From positions 682,001 through 746,000 of the forward strand of contig NZ_JAPMIT010000002.1 in NCBI RefSeq assembly GCF_026410545.1: a DNA stretch of 64,000 bases, written 5' to 3'. A program made the translations under genes and the position numbers. The stretch's first letter is position 1. The number at the start of each line of letters is the position of its first letter. Shown here in pieces: positions 1 to 7,963 of this stretch. This DNA is from Microbacterium sp. STN6 (GTDB lineage Bacteria; Actinomycetota; Actinomycetes; Actinomycetales; Microbacteriaceae). A model generated the notes under the pieces. It was not told the DNA's origin, ran no database searches, and saw only the letters and a program-made list of their open reading frames with translations.

Positions 1-273
1 ATCGCCCGTGGCAGCCTCGTCGACACTGCCGCGCTCGTTCGCGCGCTGGACGACGGCCGCATCGCCGGGGCGGGCCTCGATGTCACCGACCCGGAGCCCC
101 TGCCCGACGGCCACCCGCTGTGGAGTGAGCCCGCATGCATCATCACGCCGCACAGTGCCGACACGCCGGACATGACCGCGCCTCTGCTGGCCGAGCGCAT
201 CCAACTCAACGTCGAAGCGCTGCTCGGAGACGGCCGGTTCGTCGGCATCGTCGACCCCGTCGCCGGGTACTGA
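1..273 (+). CDS. D-2-hydroxyacid dehydrogenase, C-terminal fragment
   Basis: The reading frame is open from the first base of the window and stops with TGA at 271, so only the last 90 residues are present. They show the C-terminal half of the NAD-binding domain of D-isomer-specific 2-hydroxyacid dehydrogenases: ARGSLVDTAALVRAL, then GAGLDVTDPEPLP, then ITPHSAD with the histidine expected of the catalytic pair. The family reduces 2-keto acids or oxidises D-2-hydroxy acids with NAD(P)H. The substrate cannot be told from this fragment. The gene is truncated only by the window edge, not visibly broken. Confidence 0.85.
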   Translation: MARGSLVDTAALVRALDDGRIAGAGLDVTDPEPLPDGHPLWSEPACIITPHSADTPDMTAPLLAERIQLNVEALLGDGRFVGIVDPVAGY

Positions 274-400
274 CGGATGCGGGGCCGTGCGGCCCCGTCC
301 GCCCGTTGATCACCGTGCGCGCCCGACGCGCCGCTCGGCGGGTCGCCGCCGATTTGGCGAGGCGAAATCCTTTGATAAAGTTGCTACGCTGAACACGCAT

Positions 401-473
401 TCCTCGATAGCTCAATTGGCAGAGCAGCCGGCTGTTAACCGGCAGGTTCTTGGTTCGAGTCCAAGTCGGGGAG
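401..473 (+). tRNA. tRNA-Asn (GTT)
   Basis: A complete cloverleaf can be drawn. The acceptor strand TCCTCGA at 401-407 pairs with TCGGGGA at 466-472, the anticodon loop contains GTT (CTGTTAA), and the T-arm contains GGTTCGAGTCC. The discriminator base is G473 and CCA is not encoded. A strong hairpin terminator follows within a few bases. Confidence 0.95.
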
Positions 474-476
474 CGA

Positions 477-515
477 AAAAGCCCCCAACTTCTGCGGAAG
501 TTGGGGGCTTTCTTG
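477..515 (+). terminator. Rho-independent terminator after tRNA-Asn
   Basis: AAAAAGCCCCCAACTTC, a short GCGG loop, then GAAGTTGGGGGCTTTCTT form a perfect long stem flanked by A and T runs. It ends the tRNA-Asn transcript. Because the A-run makes it symmetric it can also serve the leftward SRPBCC/ArsR operon that stops at 525. Confidence 0.9.
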
Positions 516-524
516 TTCTCTGCG

Positions 525-1007
525 TCAGCTGGCCTTCTCGGCCAGGGCGGCGAAGCGGGCGAGGTACAGCGGCCAGCCGGCGTCGTTCGCGATGCCGTTG
601 CTGACGGCTTCCCAGCCGGGGCCGTGCCGGTCGATGTTGCGGTGTTCCAGCTCGACGCGGGTGCGCTGCGGCGCTTCGGCGACAAATCGCACTTCGACCT
701 CGCTGGTGGCCTCATGGTCTGTCTCGAGCTGCCATTGCGGTCCGATATCCCAGCTGAACACGACACGATCAGGTGGTTCGTACGCGAGGACGCGAGCCCA
801 TCGGCACTCGCTGCCGTCGACGCCCCGATCACAGATGTAGCCGCCGACCTTCGGGTCGAACACGGTCTCGGCGATCGGCACGTCGAGCAGGTTGTGCTCG
901 GGCGGTTTGAAGTCGCCGAATCGTTCGGTGAAGACTGTAAAGGCGCGCTCGATCGGTGCGTCAACCACGATCTCCCTGCGGACGACCGCGGTTGCTGTCT
1001 TGGTCAT
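525..1007 (-). CDS. SRPBCC / AHA1-like domain protein
   Basis: This 160-residue protein has the START/SRPBCC fold pattern of the AHSA1 (activator of Hsp90 ATPase homologue 1-like) group: an N-terminal beta strand and helix (REIVVDAPIERAFTVFTE), the central sheet with the PPDRVVFSWDI segment, and a C-terminal helix (GWPLYLARFAALAEKAS). Such proteins bind small hydrophobic ligands; no reaction can be assigned. Its ATG overlaps the end of the upstream ArsR-type regulator by four bases, an arrangement widespread for ArsR/SRPBCC pairs, so the regulator probably controls it. The length is normal for the family and the frame is intact. Confidence 0.85.
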   Translation of the reverse strand: MTKTATAVVRREIVVDAPIERAFTVFTERFGDFKPPEHNLLDVPIAETVFDPKVGGYICDRGVDGSECRWARVLAYEPPDRVVFSWDIGPQWQLETDHEATSEVEVRFVAEAPQRTRVELEHRNIDRHGPGWEAVSNGIANDAGWPLYLARFAALAEKAS

Positions 1008-1327
1008 GATCTCTCCTTGGTTGGTTGTTCGACGACACTCTTGTATGCGATCAGCGCCCGGTCCCAGAAGGTGTCGAGCTGGTCACGCAGCGCGCTTACC
1101 CCCACCGGATTGAGCCGATAGATGCGACGGGTACCGACCGCACGCTCGATGACCAGCCCGGCATCCTTCAGCACTTTCAGGTGCTGAGACACAGCGGGAC
1201 GACTGACCGGCAGCTCAGCGGCGAGTTCACCGACGGGTCTCGGCCGCTCGGCCAGGCATTCGATAATGCTGCGTCTGGTTCGATCGCCCAGAGCTTCCCA
1301 GCCGCGATCGGTTTGGTAAGTGTCCAC
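1004..1327 (-). CDS. ArsR-family winged-helix regulator
   Basis: The 107-residue product is almost entirely one winged helix: WEALGDRTRRSIIECLAE, then VGELAAELPVSRPAVSQHLK as the helix-turn-helix, then the wing VGTRRIYRL. No metal-binding CxC motif is seen, so it belongs to the metal-independent autoregulator group. I chose GTG at 1327. Further upstream the same frame runs through a TTGACA at 1363-1358 and TAACTT at 1340-1335, spaced 17 bases, which read as a promoter whose start point would fall on this GTG, making the mRNA leaderless. The gene overlaps the SRPBCC gene by four bases. ATG at 1351 is the alternative start. Confidence 0.85.
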   Translation of the reverse strand: MDTYQTDRGWEALGDRTRRSIIECLAERPRPVGELAAELPVSRPAVSQHLKVLKDAGLVIERAVGTRRIYRLNPVGVSALRDQLDTFWDRALIAYKSVVEQPTKERS

Positions 1328-1363
1328 GAACGGTAAGTTAGCCCTTACCATGAGGTGTGTCAA
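1315..1363 (-). promoter_or_regulatory. Promoter and operator of the ArsR/SRPBCC operon
   Basis: On the minus strand TTGACA (1363-1358), 17 bases, then TAACTT (1340-1335) make a near-consensus housekeeping promoter, with the GTG start seven bases after the -10. A palindrome with arms GGTAAG (1332-1337) and CTTACC (1344-1349) covers the spacer and -10, and a third GGTAAG lies at 1315-1320 just inside the gene. Binding there would block RNA polymerase, as expected for ArsR-type autorepression. That the adjacent regulator binds these sites is inferred. Confidence 0.6.
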
Positions 1364-1441
1364 GGCCTACTCCGACGGGAGTACCCGCCGTCGGTTCCCC
1401 GGGCCCACGCCGGGCGCGTCGTCGCTGGCTAGCATTGGGGG

Positions 1442-2638
1442 ATGCCGATGAACCCCGAGCCGCCGTGGGCTGGCGCCGGTCAGCCGCACGGCGCGGAGGA
1501 ACGGCAGCGGCGGCGCCGCGTTCAGCGCTGGATCCCGGCGGTCGTCGCGGCCGTGGCGCAGCTGCCGGCGCTGGTGATCGCGGGAGCGCGGCACGCCCCG
1601 CTGCCGGTCGTGCTCGCGCTCGTGCTGGCCTTCGCGGCGTCGTTCGCGCTTCTCTTCGTTCGGCGCAGGCCCGTCACGGTGCTCGCGACGATCGCCGTCA
1701 TGATCCTGCCCGCCATCGCGCTGGTGGGCGGGCCGCCGGCGCCGGCATTGCCGCTGGCTATCGCCATCGTGATCGCGGTCGTGCACGGCCTCCGGCTGGC
1801 CGTGTGGGTGACCATCGCCTCGCTCGCTGTGGCGGAGCCTCTCGTCGTGATGGCCGTCTCCGGGGCCCGGCTGTCGATCGTGCGCGTGCTGGCCATCGTC
1901 CTCGTCCTCTCGCTTCTCGTCGGCATCGGCGAGGCGATCCGCACACGGCGTGAGCGCTTCCGCGAGATCTCGCGCCGCATCGCCGTCCAGCGTCAGAGCG
2001 AAGCAGAGGCCGAGCGCGTGCGCATCGCCCGAGAACTGCACGACGTGCTCGCGCATTCCCTCTCGCAGATCAGCGTGCAGGCCGGTGTGGGCCTGCATCT
2101 CTTCGACAGCCAGCCCGAGCGCGCGAAAGAGAGCCTCGAGTCGATCAAGACCACGAGCAGACAGGCGCTCGACGAAGTGCGCGGCGTGCTCGGCTTCCTT
2201 CGCGAGGAAGGCACCTCGCCAACCCGTACGCCCGGGCCGGGCCTTGCATCGCTGCCGGCGCTCGTGGAATCGTTCGCCTCCACCGGGCTCACCGTGAGTG
2301 TGCTCAACGAACTGGGCGACGACGTGCCGCCCGCGGCGCAGCTCGTTCTCTACCGCATCGTGCAGGAGTCCCTGACGAACACCGCCCGGCACGCGGCCAC
2401 CGGCCGCGCCGAGGTCGTGCTGGCAGCAGCGGATGGCTGGTACGAGGCCACCATCATCGACCATGGCGGCGGGCCCCCGACCGGCGGCAGAGAAGGCCGC
2501 GGGTTGCTCGGCATGCGCGAGCGTGCCGAGCTCTTCGGGGGAACCCTGGAAGCCGGGCGCGGCGACAACGGCGGGTTCCGGGTGCACGCGCGCATCCCCT
2601 CGCGACCACGCACCCGCGACGACGGCTTCGGCGCATGA
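1442..2638 (+). CDS. NarL-type sensor histidine kinase
   Basis: The 398-residue protein begins with five or six hydrophobic segments (about residues 30-160). It continues with the dimerisation/phosphoacceptor helix containing ARELHDVLAHS, with the phosphorylated His at residue 200, and ends in a short HATPase_c domain (IVQESLTNTARHA as N box, DHGGGP, GRGLLGMRERAELFGG as G box). This is the HisKA_3 class, which pairs with LuxR-type response regulators. The input domain is only membrane helices, so the signal is probably sensed in or near the membrane. The stop codon overlaps the start of the response regulator (ATGA at 2635), so the two proteins are translated together and almost certainly form one two-component system. 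Confidence 0.92.
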   Translation: MPMNPEPPWAGAGQPHGAEERQRRRRVQRWIPAVVAAVAQLPALVIAGARHAPLPVVLALVLAFAASFALLFVRRRPVTVLATIAVMILPAIALVGGPPAPALPLAIAIVIAVVHGLRLAVWVTIASLAVAEPLVVMAVSGARLSIVRVLAIVLVLSLLVGIGEAIRTRRERFREISRRIAVQRQSEAEAERVRIARELHDVLAHSLSQISVQAGVGLHLFDSQPERAKESLESIKTTSRQALDEVRGVLGFLREEGTSPTRTPGPGLASLPALVESFASTGLTVSVLNELGDDVPPAAQLVLYRIVQESLTNTARHAATGRAEVVLAAADGWYEATIIDHGGGPPTGGREGRGLLGMRERAELFGGTLEAGRGDNGGFRVHARIPSRPRTRDDGFGA

Positions 2639-3297
2639 TCCGCGTCGTACTGGCCGACGACCAGCAGCTCGTGCGTGCTGGCTTTCGCGCGCTCCTGGAA
2701 TCCGAGACCGACATCGAGGTCGTGGGGGAGGCCGCGACAGGGGAGACCGCGGTCGCCGTGACCCGCTCCGAGCATCCGGATGTCGTTCTCATGGATATCC
2801 GCATGCCGGAGGGCGACGGGCTGTGGGCCACCGAGCAGCTCGTCGGCGACCCGCAGCTCGCCGCGACCCACATCGTGATCGTCACGACCTTCGAGCTCGA
2901 CGACTATGTCGTGCAGGCGATCCTGGCGGGCGCCAGCGGCTTCCTGGTGAAGGACACCGAGCCGACCGAGCTGATCCGCGCGGTGCGGGTCGTGGCGGCG
3001 GGCGACGCGCTGCTGTCGCCTGGCGTGACCCGGCGCCTGCTGGCGCGTGTCTCCGACGGCATCCGGCAGCCCCAGCAGACGAGCGTGCTCGAGGCGCTGA
3101 CGCCGCGCGAGGTGGAGGTGCTGCGCCTCGTCGGCCAGGGCCTCACCAACACGGAGATCGGCGTGGCGCTGTTTCTCAGCCCGCTGACCGCCAAGACGCA
3201 CGTGTCGCGCATCATGACGAAGTTGGGCGCCCGCGACAGGGTGCATCTCGTCGTGGTCGCGTACGAGACCGGGCTCGTGACACCGGGCTGGCGGTAG
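2635..3297 (+). CDS. NarL/FixJ-type response regulator
   Basis: This 220-residue protein has a receiver domain with the acidic pair D8-D9, phosphoacceptor D54 (VVLMDIRMP), a Thr in VTTFELDDY and the conserved Lys in FLVKDTEP. Its C-terminal LuxR-type HTH (LTPREVEVLRLVGQGLTNTEIG, then AKTHVSRIMTKLGARDR) is complete. It overlaps the kinase gene by four bases and is its evident partner. Target genes are not known; the small SHOCT-domain membrane protein and the atypical kinase just downstream are candidates by position only. Confidence 0.93.
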   Translation: MIRVVLADDQQLVRAGFRALLESETDIEVVGEAATGETAVAVTRSEHPDVVLMDIRMPEGDGLWATEQLVGDPQLAATHIVIVTTFELDDYVVQAILAGASGFLVKDTEPTELIRAVRVVAAGDALLSPGVTRRLLARVSDGIRQPQQTSVLEALTPREVEVLRLVGQGLTNTEIGVALFLSPLTAKTHVSRIMTKLGARDRVHLVVVAYETGLVTPGWR

Positions 3298-3444
3298 CCC
3301 ACGGCGGGCGGCCGGCCACCGCGCCGGCTACTCCGCCGGGCTTAGCCGCATTCACTCCCGGCGGCAGATTCGGCGCCGCCCCGCATCCGCGATTCTCGTT
3401 CTGAGGGCGCGACAGTGGCGCCCGTCACCGACGAGAGGATCCTC

Positions 3445-3798
3445 ATGCTCACCGCATTCTCATCAGCCATCGCACCGGCCGTTGCCGTCGCCCACTGGGG
3501 CGGTCCCTGGGCGGGCGGATTCGGCTGGCTCTTCCTCGTGATCCCCCTGTTCTGGATCGCGTTCTTCGTGCTGCTCTTCACCTTCATTTCTCGCAGGCGG
3601 ATGCGGGCCTTCGGCCCGGGGTACGGGCCCGGCTTCGGCCCGGGCGTCGGCTACGGCCGCGGTGACGGACGGCCGCACGACCCCACGCGCTCGGCAGAGC
3701 AGACGCTCGCCGAGCGCTTCGCCCACGGCGACATCGACGAGGTCGAGTACCGAGCGAGGCTCGAGGTGCTGCGCGCCAACCGGCCGTCGGGCGAATAG
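3445..3798 (+). CDS. Small membrane protein with C-terminal SHOCT domain
   Basis: About 117 residues. One strongly hydrophobic stretch (GWLFLVIPLFWIAFFVLLFT) precedes a Gly/Pro/Tyr-rich linker with GPGYGPGFGPG repeats. The C-terminus is a short SHOCT motif (TLAERFAHGDIDEVEYRARLEVL), the oligomerisation tail found on many small bacterial membrane proteins. ATG at 3445 was preferred because GAGAGG lies at a good distance upstream; an in-frame GTG at 3415 would add ten residues. It lies between a two-component system and a kinase-like gene, which hints at an envelope-stress role, but no function can be assigned. Confidence 0.75.
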   Translation: MLTAFSSAIAPAVAVAHWGGPWAGGFGWLFLVIPLFWIAFFVLLFTFISRRRMRAFGPGYGPGFGPGVGYGRGDGRPHDPTRSAEQTLAERFAHGDIDEVEYRARLEVLRANRPSGE

Positions 3799-3869
3799 CA
3801 CCGTCAGCGGCACGCGGTAGAGTCTCCTCTCGGGAACAGGCCTCTGGCCACGCCCGGGAGGAGACGTTC

Positions 3870-4781
3870 GTGAACGGCTGGCTGCAGGAGAACTCGGGCG
3901 CCCTTATGATCGGTCTCGTCATCGCCGCGACCGCCCTGCTCGTGACGACCGTGTTGTTCCTTGTGCTGTGGCTGCACGCCCGGCACGCCCGCCGCCGCCT
4001 GGCCGACGACCGCACCGAGACGGAGTGGACGCGCATCGACCGCGAGCTCGACCTGGCCGAGCAGCAGGGTCGGCTGCGCATCATCCGCGAGCTGCAGGAT
4101 GTGGCCGTGCAGTCGCTCTCGCGGCTGATCACGCAGGCGGAGGGCGCCAGGTACGCCGGCGAGAGCGACCCCGAGGCGGGGATTCGCGCATCCGCTGCCC
4201 TGGTGGAGCGCGGTCGGGTGGCTCTCGGCGACATGCGCCGCGTGCTGACGGTGGCGCGTGAGGGGGAGCAGATCTCGGCACCGCGTCCGTCGCTTCAGTC
4301 GGCGCAGGACCTGTTCCAGGTGATGCGGGAGGCGGGGCTGGAGATCAGCTTCGAGGAGACGGGCGAACGCTTCACGCTGCGCCGCGGCGCGGAGCTCGCG
4401 GTGTTTCGCATTCTTCAGGGCACGCTCGAGAACGCGCTCAAGCATGGCGGCACCGGCACCCGTGTGCGCGTCGGCTTCACGTGGACGCGGGAGGGGCTGC
4501 AGTTGGGCGTCGACGACGACGGCATCCGGTCGGCGGCGCGCCGACGCGGCCTCGATCGCGAGGAGATCAACCGCGAGACGCAGTACACGATCGACGACGA
4601 CTTCAAGGCGCTCACCGAGTCCATCACCGGGGCAGGCATCACCGAGATGCGCGAACGCGCGGCGCTGTTCGGGGGAGCGCTCGACGCGCACCCGGTTCCC
4701 GGCGTGGGCTTCACGGTGTCGGTGGCGTTCCCCACGCTGCGCTTCCACAACGGCGTGCATGGGGTCGACCTGAGCCGCTGA
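3870..4781 (+). CDS. Sensor-kinase-like ATPase lacking the phosphoacceptor histidine
   Basis: A 303-residue protein with one N-terminal membrane helix (residues 11-35) and an architecture like HisKA_3 kinases. Where the family has RELHD, this protein reads IIRELQDVAVQSLSRL, so the phosphorylated His is Gln at residue 76. The ATPase part keeps an N box (LQGTLENALKHGG), but the next box is DDDGI rather than the usual DNGxG, followed by a roughly 30-residue insert before GAGITEMRERAALFGG. It may bind ATP or dimerise with another kinase, but should not autophosphorylate at the canonical site. The GTG start is preceded by GGGAGGAG. No response regulator is adjacent downstream. Confidence 0.75.
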   Translation: MNGWLQENSGALMIGLVIAATALLVTTVLFLVLWLHARHARRRLADDRTETEWTRIDRELDLAEQQGRLRIIRELQDVAVQSLSRLITQAEGARYAGESDPEAGIRASAALVERGRVALGDMRRVLTVAREGEQISAPRPSLQSAQDLFQVMREAGLEISFEETGERFTLRRGAELAVFRILQGTLENALKHGGTGTRVRVGFTWTREGLQLGVDDDGIRSAARRRGLDREEINRETQYTIDDDFKALTESITGAGITEMRERAALFGGALDAHPVPGVGFTVSVAFPTLRFHNGVHGVDLSR

Positions 4782-4832
4782 GACGAGGGCACTGAGACGA
4801 GGGCGCTAAGACGAGGCCGCTGGGACGAGCCT
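4777..4832. repeat. Four tandem copies of a 14-bp unit at a convergent gene end
   Basis: Imperfect copies of GCTGAGACGAGGGC lie at 4777-4790, 4791-4804, 4805-4818 and 4819-4832. The first copy includes the stop codon of the kinase-like gene and the array fills the gap before the convergent def gene. It looks like slippage or duplication in a 3' end; no coding role is visible. Confidence 0.8.
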
Positions 4833-4840
4833 CGAGTGCC

Positions 4841-5407
4841 TCAGTCCTCCAGGTGGTCCCGGCCCGGCAGCCAGCTGTTGCCCTCGGCGCCCCATCCGTT
4901 CTTGCGTGCGGCCTTCGCGGCCGCCTTGGCGAGCGGGTACTCGAGCCGGTCTACGTAGATCACGCCGTCGAGGTGGTCGTACTCGTGCTGGAAGATGCGG
5001 GCCAGCCAGCCCTCGGCGTGCACCTCGAACGGCTCGCCGTCCTCATCGACGGCGGTGAGGATGGCGCGTTCCGCGCGTCGCAGCGCGAACCTTTCGCCGG
5101 GGAACGACAGGCACCCTTCCGCCTCGTCCTCCTCGTCGGCCGCACCGGTCGGTACCGGGCTGATCCACAGTTCGGGGTTGATCGCGACACCCTCGTGCCG
5201 CACCTCGTCGTCGTCGCTCCAGCCGTACACGAACAGGCGCAGCGGCACGCCCACCTGCGGCCCGGCGAGCCCGACGCCGGGGGCGGCGTGCATCGTGTCG
5301 TTCATGTCGGCGACGAGCCTCTTCAGGTCGTCGTCGAACTCCGTGACCTCCGCTGCACGCTGGTGCAGCACGGGGTCGCCGGAGATGAGGATCGGAAGCA
5401 CGGCCAT
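4841..5407 (-). CDS. def: Peptide deformylase
   Basis: The 188-residue enzyme removes the formyl group from the N-terminal methionine of new proteins, using a bound metal ion. All three signature motifs are present: GVGLAGPQ (residues 44-51), EGCLS with the metal-ligand Cys at 99, and QHEYDHLDG, the HExxH motif at 141-145 with two metal ligands and the catalytic Glu. An acidic insert (GAADEEDEAEGC) precedes motif 2. The gene reads leftward alone and is divergent from the DMT transporter gene, with about 40 bp between them. Confidence 0.96.
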   Translation of the reverse strand: MAVLPILISGDPVLHQRAAEVTEFDDDLKRLVADMNDTMHAAPGVGLAGPQVGVPLRLFVYGWSDDDEVRHEGVAINPELWISPVPTGAADEEDEAEGCLSFPGERFALRRAERAILTAVDEDGEPFEVHAEGWLARIFQHEYDHLDGVIYVDRLEYPLAKAAAKAARKNGWGAEGNSWLPGRDHLED

Positions 5408-5448
5408 GCGCTCAAGAATATCGGCCAGAATCTCGGTAGGGTTCTCAC

Positions 5449-6369
5449 GTGAACGGGCAATGGGGGCAGGCGTTGGCCGATCTGACCATTCAGCCGCTCG
5501 AGGCGAGTCAGTTCCTCGGCATCCCCATCGCGCTCATCGGCGCAGTCTTCCTCTCGATCGGCGCCCAGCTGCAGCATCGCGGCGTGGCGCGGGTGGGCGA
5601 GAACACGGCGGCGAGCGACGGCGGCCTGAACGTCGGCCAGCTGCGGCTGCTGCTCGCGAGGCCATCGTGGGTCATCGGCACACTCATGCTCGGGCTCGCC
5701 ATCGTGTTCCAGCTCGCCGCCCTCGTTCCCACGCCGCTCATCGTCGTGCAGCCGCTCGGGGCGGTCTCGCTGGTGCTGACGGCCATCGTGAACGCGCGCG
5801 TCAGCCGCATCCGGCTCAACCGCAACTCCATCATCGCCATCTGCCTCTGCGTCGGTGGCGTGGGTGTGTTCGTCTTCACCGCGGCGTTCACGGCGCGTGA
5901 TGTCGTCGTGAGCGACGACGCGCTCGTCGAGGTGCTGCTGATCCTCCTCGGTGTGCTCATTCTGTTCGGCGTGCTCTTCGTCACGCTTCGCCACCGATTC
6001 AAGGCCGTCATGTACATCGTCGGTGCCGGCGTGCTCTATGGTTTCGTCGCCACGCTCGCCAAGGTCGTCATCTCGCGCGTCACGCACGGCGACGGCAGCT
6101 GGATGCTCGTGCTGTGCATTCTCGGAATCCTTCTCGGCGTCGTCGCCGGCGCCTACTTCGTGCAGAACGCGTACGCCTCCGGCCCACCAGACCTGGTGAT
6201 CGCGGGCCTCACCGTGATCGACCCCCTCGTGGCCGTGACCATCGGCATCGTCATTCTGAACGAGGCAACGCAGGCCCCGCTCTGGGCCTCGATCGTCTTC
6301 GTCGTTGCCGGCCTGCTCGCCATCTGGGGCGTGTTCCTGCTCGCCAAGCACCATCCACAGGTGAAGTGA
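5449..6369 (+). CDS. DMT-superfamily membrane transporter
   Basis: A 306-residue integral membrane protein with about nine hydrophobic helices. It has the EamA/DMT-type pattern of short loops, a first helix reading IPIALIGAVFLSIGAQLQHRG and Pro/Gly-rich helix ends (LVPTPLIVVQPLGAVSLVLTAI). Within this superfamily it resembles the NIPA-like and actinobacterial DMT proteins more than classical drug exporters. The substrate is unknown. The likely start is GTG at 5449. The gene stands alone, divergent from def. Confidence 0.85.
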   Translation: MNGQWGQALADLTIQPLEASQFLGIPIALIGAVFLSIGAQLQHRGVARVGENTAASDGGLNVGQLRLLLARPSWVIGTLMLGLAIVFQLAALVPTPLIVVQPLGAVSLVLTAIVNARVSRIRLNRNSIIAICLCVGGVGVFVFTAAFTARDVVVSDDALVEVLLILLGVLILFGVLFVTLRHRFKAVMYIVGAGVLYGFVATLAKVVISRVTHGDGSWMLVLCILGILLGVVAGAYFVQNAYASGPPDLVIAGLTVIDPLVAVTIGIVILNEATQAPLWASIVFVVAGLLAIWGVFLLAKHHPQVK

Positions 6370-6520
6370 CGCGCGCGGCCGCAATCAGCGCCCCTCGGGC
6401 CCCACGGCATAGACTGAGCCGCGACATTCTGCACACCCCGATCGGGTGGCAGCGAGGTCACCGAGCCGGGCATTCGACGCCGGCGGCACACACGTCCACG
6501 ACACGTAGGGAACACGCCTC

Positions 6521-7765
6521 TTGACCGACTCGCGCGGCCCCGACAGCAACAGGCCTCTGACCATCGTCATCGGCGCCGACACCTTCTCGCCCGACGTGAA
6601 TGGTGCCGCCCGCTTCGCCGAGAGGCTGGCGGCGGGGATGGCGGCACGCGGGCACGACGTGCACGTCGTCGCGCCCGCCGCATCCCGCAAGCACGGCACC
6701 TGGAAGGAGACGTACGAGGGCCAGACGGTCACGGCGCATCGCCTGCGCAGCTGGCGCTGGTACCCGCACGACTGGCTTCGCTTCGCTCTCCCGTGGCGCA
6801 TCAAGCAGAACAGCGCACGCATCCTCGACGCGGTCAAGCCGGACGTGGTGCACTTCCAGTCCCACATCGTCACCGGGCGGGGGCTCTCGGTCGAGGCGGA
6901 GAAGCGCGGCATCCGCATCATCGGAACCAACCACTTCATGCCAGAGAACATGCTCGAGTTCACGGGCATCCCCAAGCCCATGCAGGAATGGGCGATCGGG
7001 CTCGCCTGGCGTGCGGCCCGGCGCAGCTTCGCCCGGGCCGAGGCGGTCACGTCGCCGACGAAGAAGGCGGCGGAGTTCCTGGAGAAGTACACGGGCCTGA
7101 AAGGCGTGCACGCCATCTCGTGCGGCATCGACGCAGACAAGTACACCGCCGACTTCTCGCCGCGAAGCGAGAACCGAGTCATCTTCGTCGGCCGGGTGAC
7201 GGGCGAGAAGCAGATCGACGTGCTGCTGCACGCCATGGCGTTGCTGCCGCGTGAGCTCGACGCGAAGCTCGAGATCGTGGGCGGCGGCGACCAGAAGAAG
7301 AATCTCGAGCACCTGTCGGAGACACTGGGGCTCGGCGATCGGGTCACGTTCGCCGGGTACGTGACCGAGCAGGAGCTTCGGGCGGCATATACCCGGGCGA
7401 CGGTGCTCGCCATGCCCTCGATCGCCGAGCTGCAGTCGATCGTCACGATGGAGGCGATGGCGAGCGGGCTGCCCGTCGTCGCCGCAAATGCCATGGCGCT
7501 GCCGCACCTCGTGCACGACGGCGAGAACGGCTACCTGTTCACCCCGGGTGACGCGGCCGAGCTCGCGGCGAAGCTCGAGCAGGTGTTCCGTGCGCCCGCT
7601 GACCAGCTTGAGGCCATGAAGCGGGCGTCGCTGCGCATCGTCTCCGCGCACGATATCCAGACCACGCTGTCGACGTTCGAAAGCCTGTATCGTGGTGAGC
7701 CGGTGGTGGACCCGGAGACGGAATCGCCCACCACGGCCGCCGACGAGCGGCGCAAGGGGCGGTAG
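6521..7765 (+). CDS. GT4-family glycosyltransferase
   Basis: A 414-residue GT-B enzyme. The N-terminal domain has the nucleotide-sugar transferase pattern TFSPDVNGAARFAERLAAGM and a conserved H in IIGTNHFMPENM. The C-terminal domain carries VIFVGRVTGEKQ and the EX7E motif within ELQSIVTMEAMASGLPVV. The sequence is most like transferases acting on lipid-linked or phosphatidylinositol acceptors, but neither donor nor acceptor is certain. The start is probably TTG at 6521, with AGGG upstream. The last codons (Gly-Arg-stop) are the 5' end of the tRNA-Met gene: the TAG stop is bases 8-10 of the tRNA. Confidence 0.88.
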   Translation: MTDSRGPDSNRPLTIVIGADTFSPDVNGAARFAERLAAGMAARGHDVHVVAPAASRKHGTWKETYEGQTVTAHRLRSWRWYPHDWLRFALPWRIKQNSARILDAVKPDVVHFQSHIVTGRGLSVEAEKRGIRIIGTNHFMPENMLEFTGIPKPMQEWAIGLAWRAARRSFARAEAVTSPTKKAAEFLEKYTGLKGVHAISCGIDADKYTADFSPRSENRVIFVGRVTGEKQIDVLLHAMALLPRELDAKLEIVGGGDQKKNLEHLSETLGLGDRVTFAGYVTEQELRAAYTRATVLAMPSIAELQSIVTMEAMASGLPVVAANAMALPHLVHDGENGYLFTPGDAAELAAKLEQVFRAPADQLEAMKRASLRIVSAHDIQTTLSTFESLYRGEPVVDPETESPTTAADERRKGR

Positions 7766-7829
7766 CTCAGCTGGTTAGAGCATCGGACTCATAATCCGCC
7801 GGTCACGGGTTCAAGTCCCGTCCGCCCTA
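7756..7829 (+). tRNA. tRNA-Met (CAT), elongator type
   Basis: The acceptor strand GGGGCGG (7756-7762) pairs with CCGCCCT (7822-7828), with a G-U pair at the end. The anticodon CAT is at 7790-7792 in GGACTCATAATCC, and the T-arm is ACGGGTTCAAGTCCCGT. The discriminator is A7829 and CCA is not encoded. The elongator role is inferred from the D-arm and the TAGCTCAG start; a tRNA-Ile with lysidine at the same anticodon is less likely. The first ten bases overlap the glycosyltransferase gene. Confidence 0.92.
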
Positions 7830-7963
7830 CCGGTTCGAAGGCTCGCGCAGGCGAGGTGCAACGCCCGCATCACACCACCATTGGGGGCGCGTCGCCTCTC
7901 CACATCGGCTCTGAAGCCCTCTACAGTACAGATGTAGTTCTGTCAGGTCCACAGGGAGTATGA

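Noticed and set aside
7921-7937. CTACA-N7-TGTAG inverted repeat before the receiver-PIG-L gene as an operator.
   Set aside because: The arms are only five bases, no similar site occurs elsewhere in the window and no regulator is adjacent, so it may be chance.
7756-7963. tRNA-Met as a phage or island attachment site.
   Set aside because: No integrase gene and no repeat of the tRNA 3' end were found nearby; the following operon looks chromosomal.
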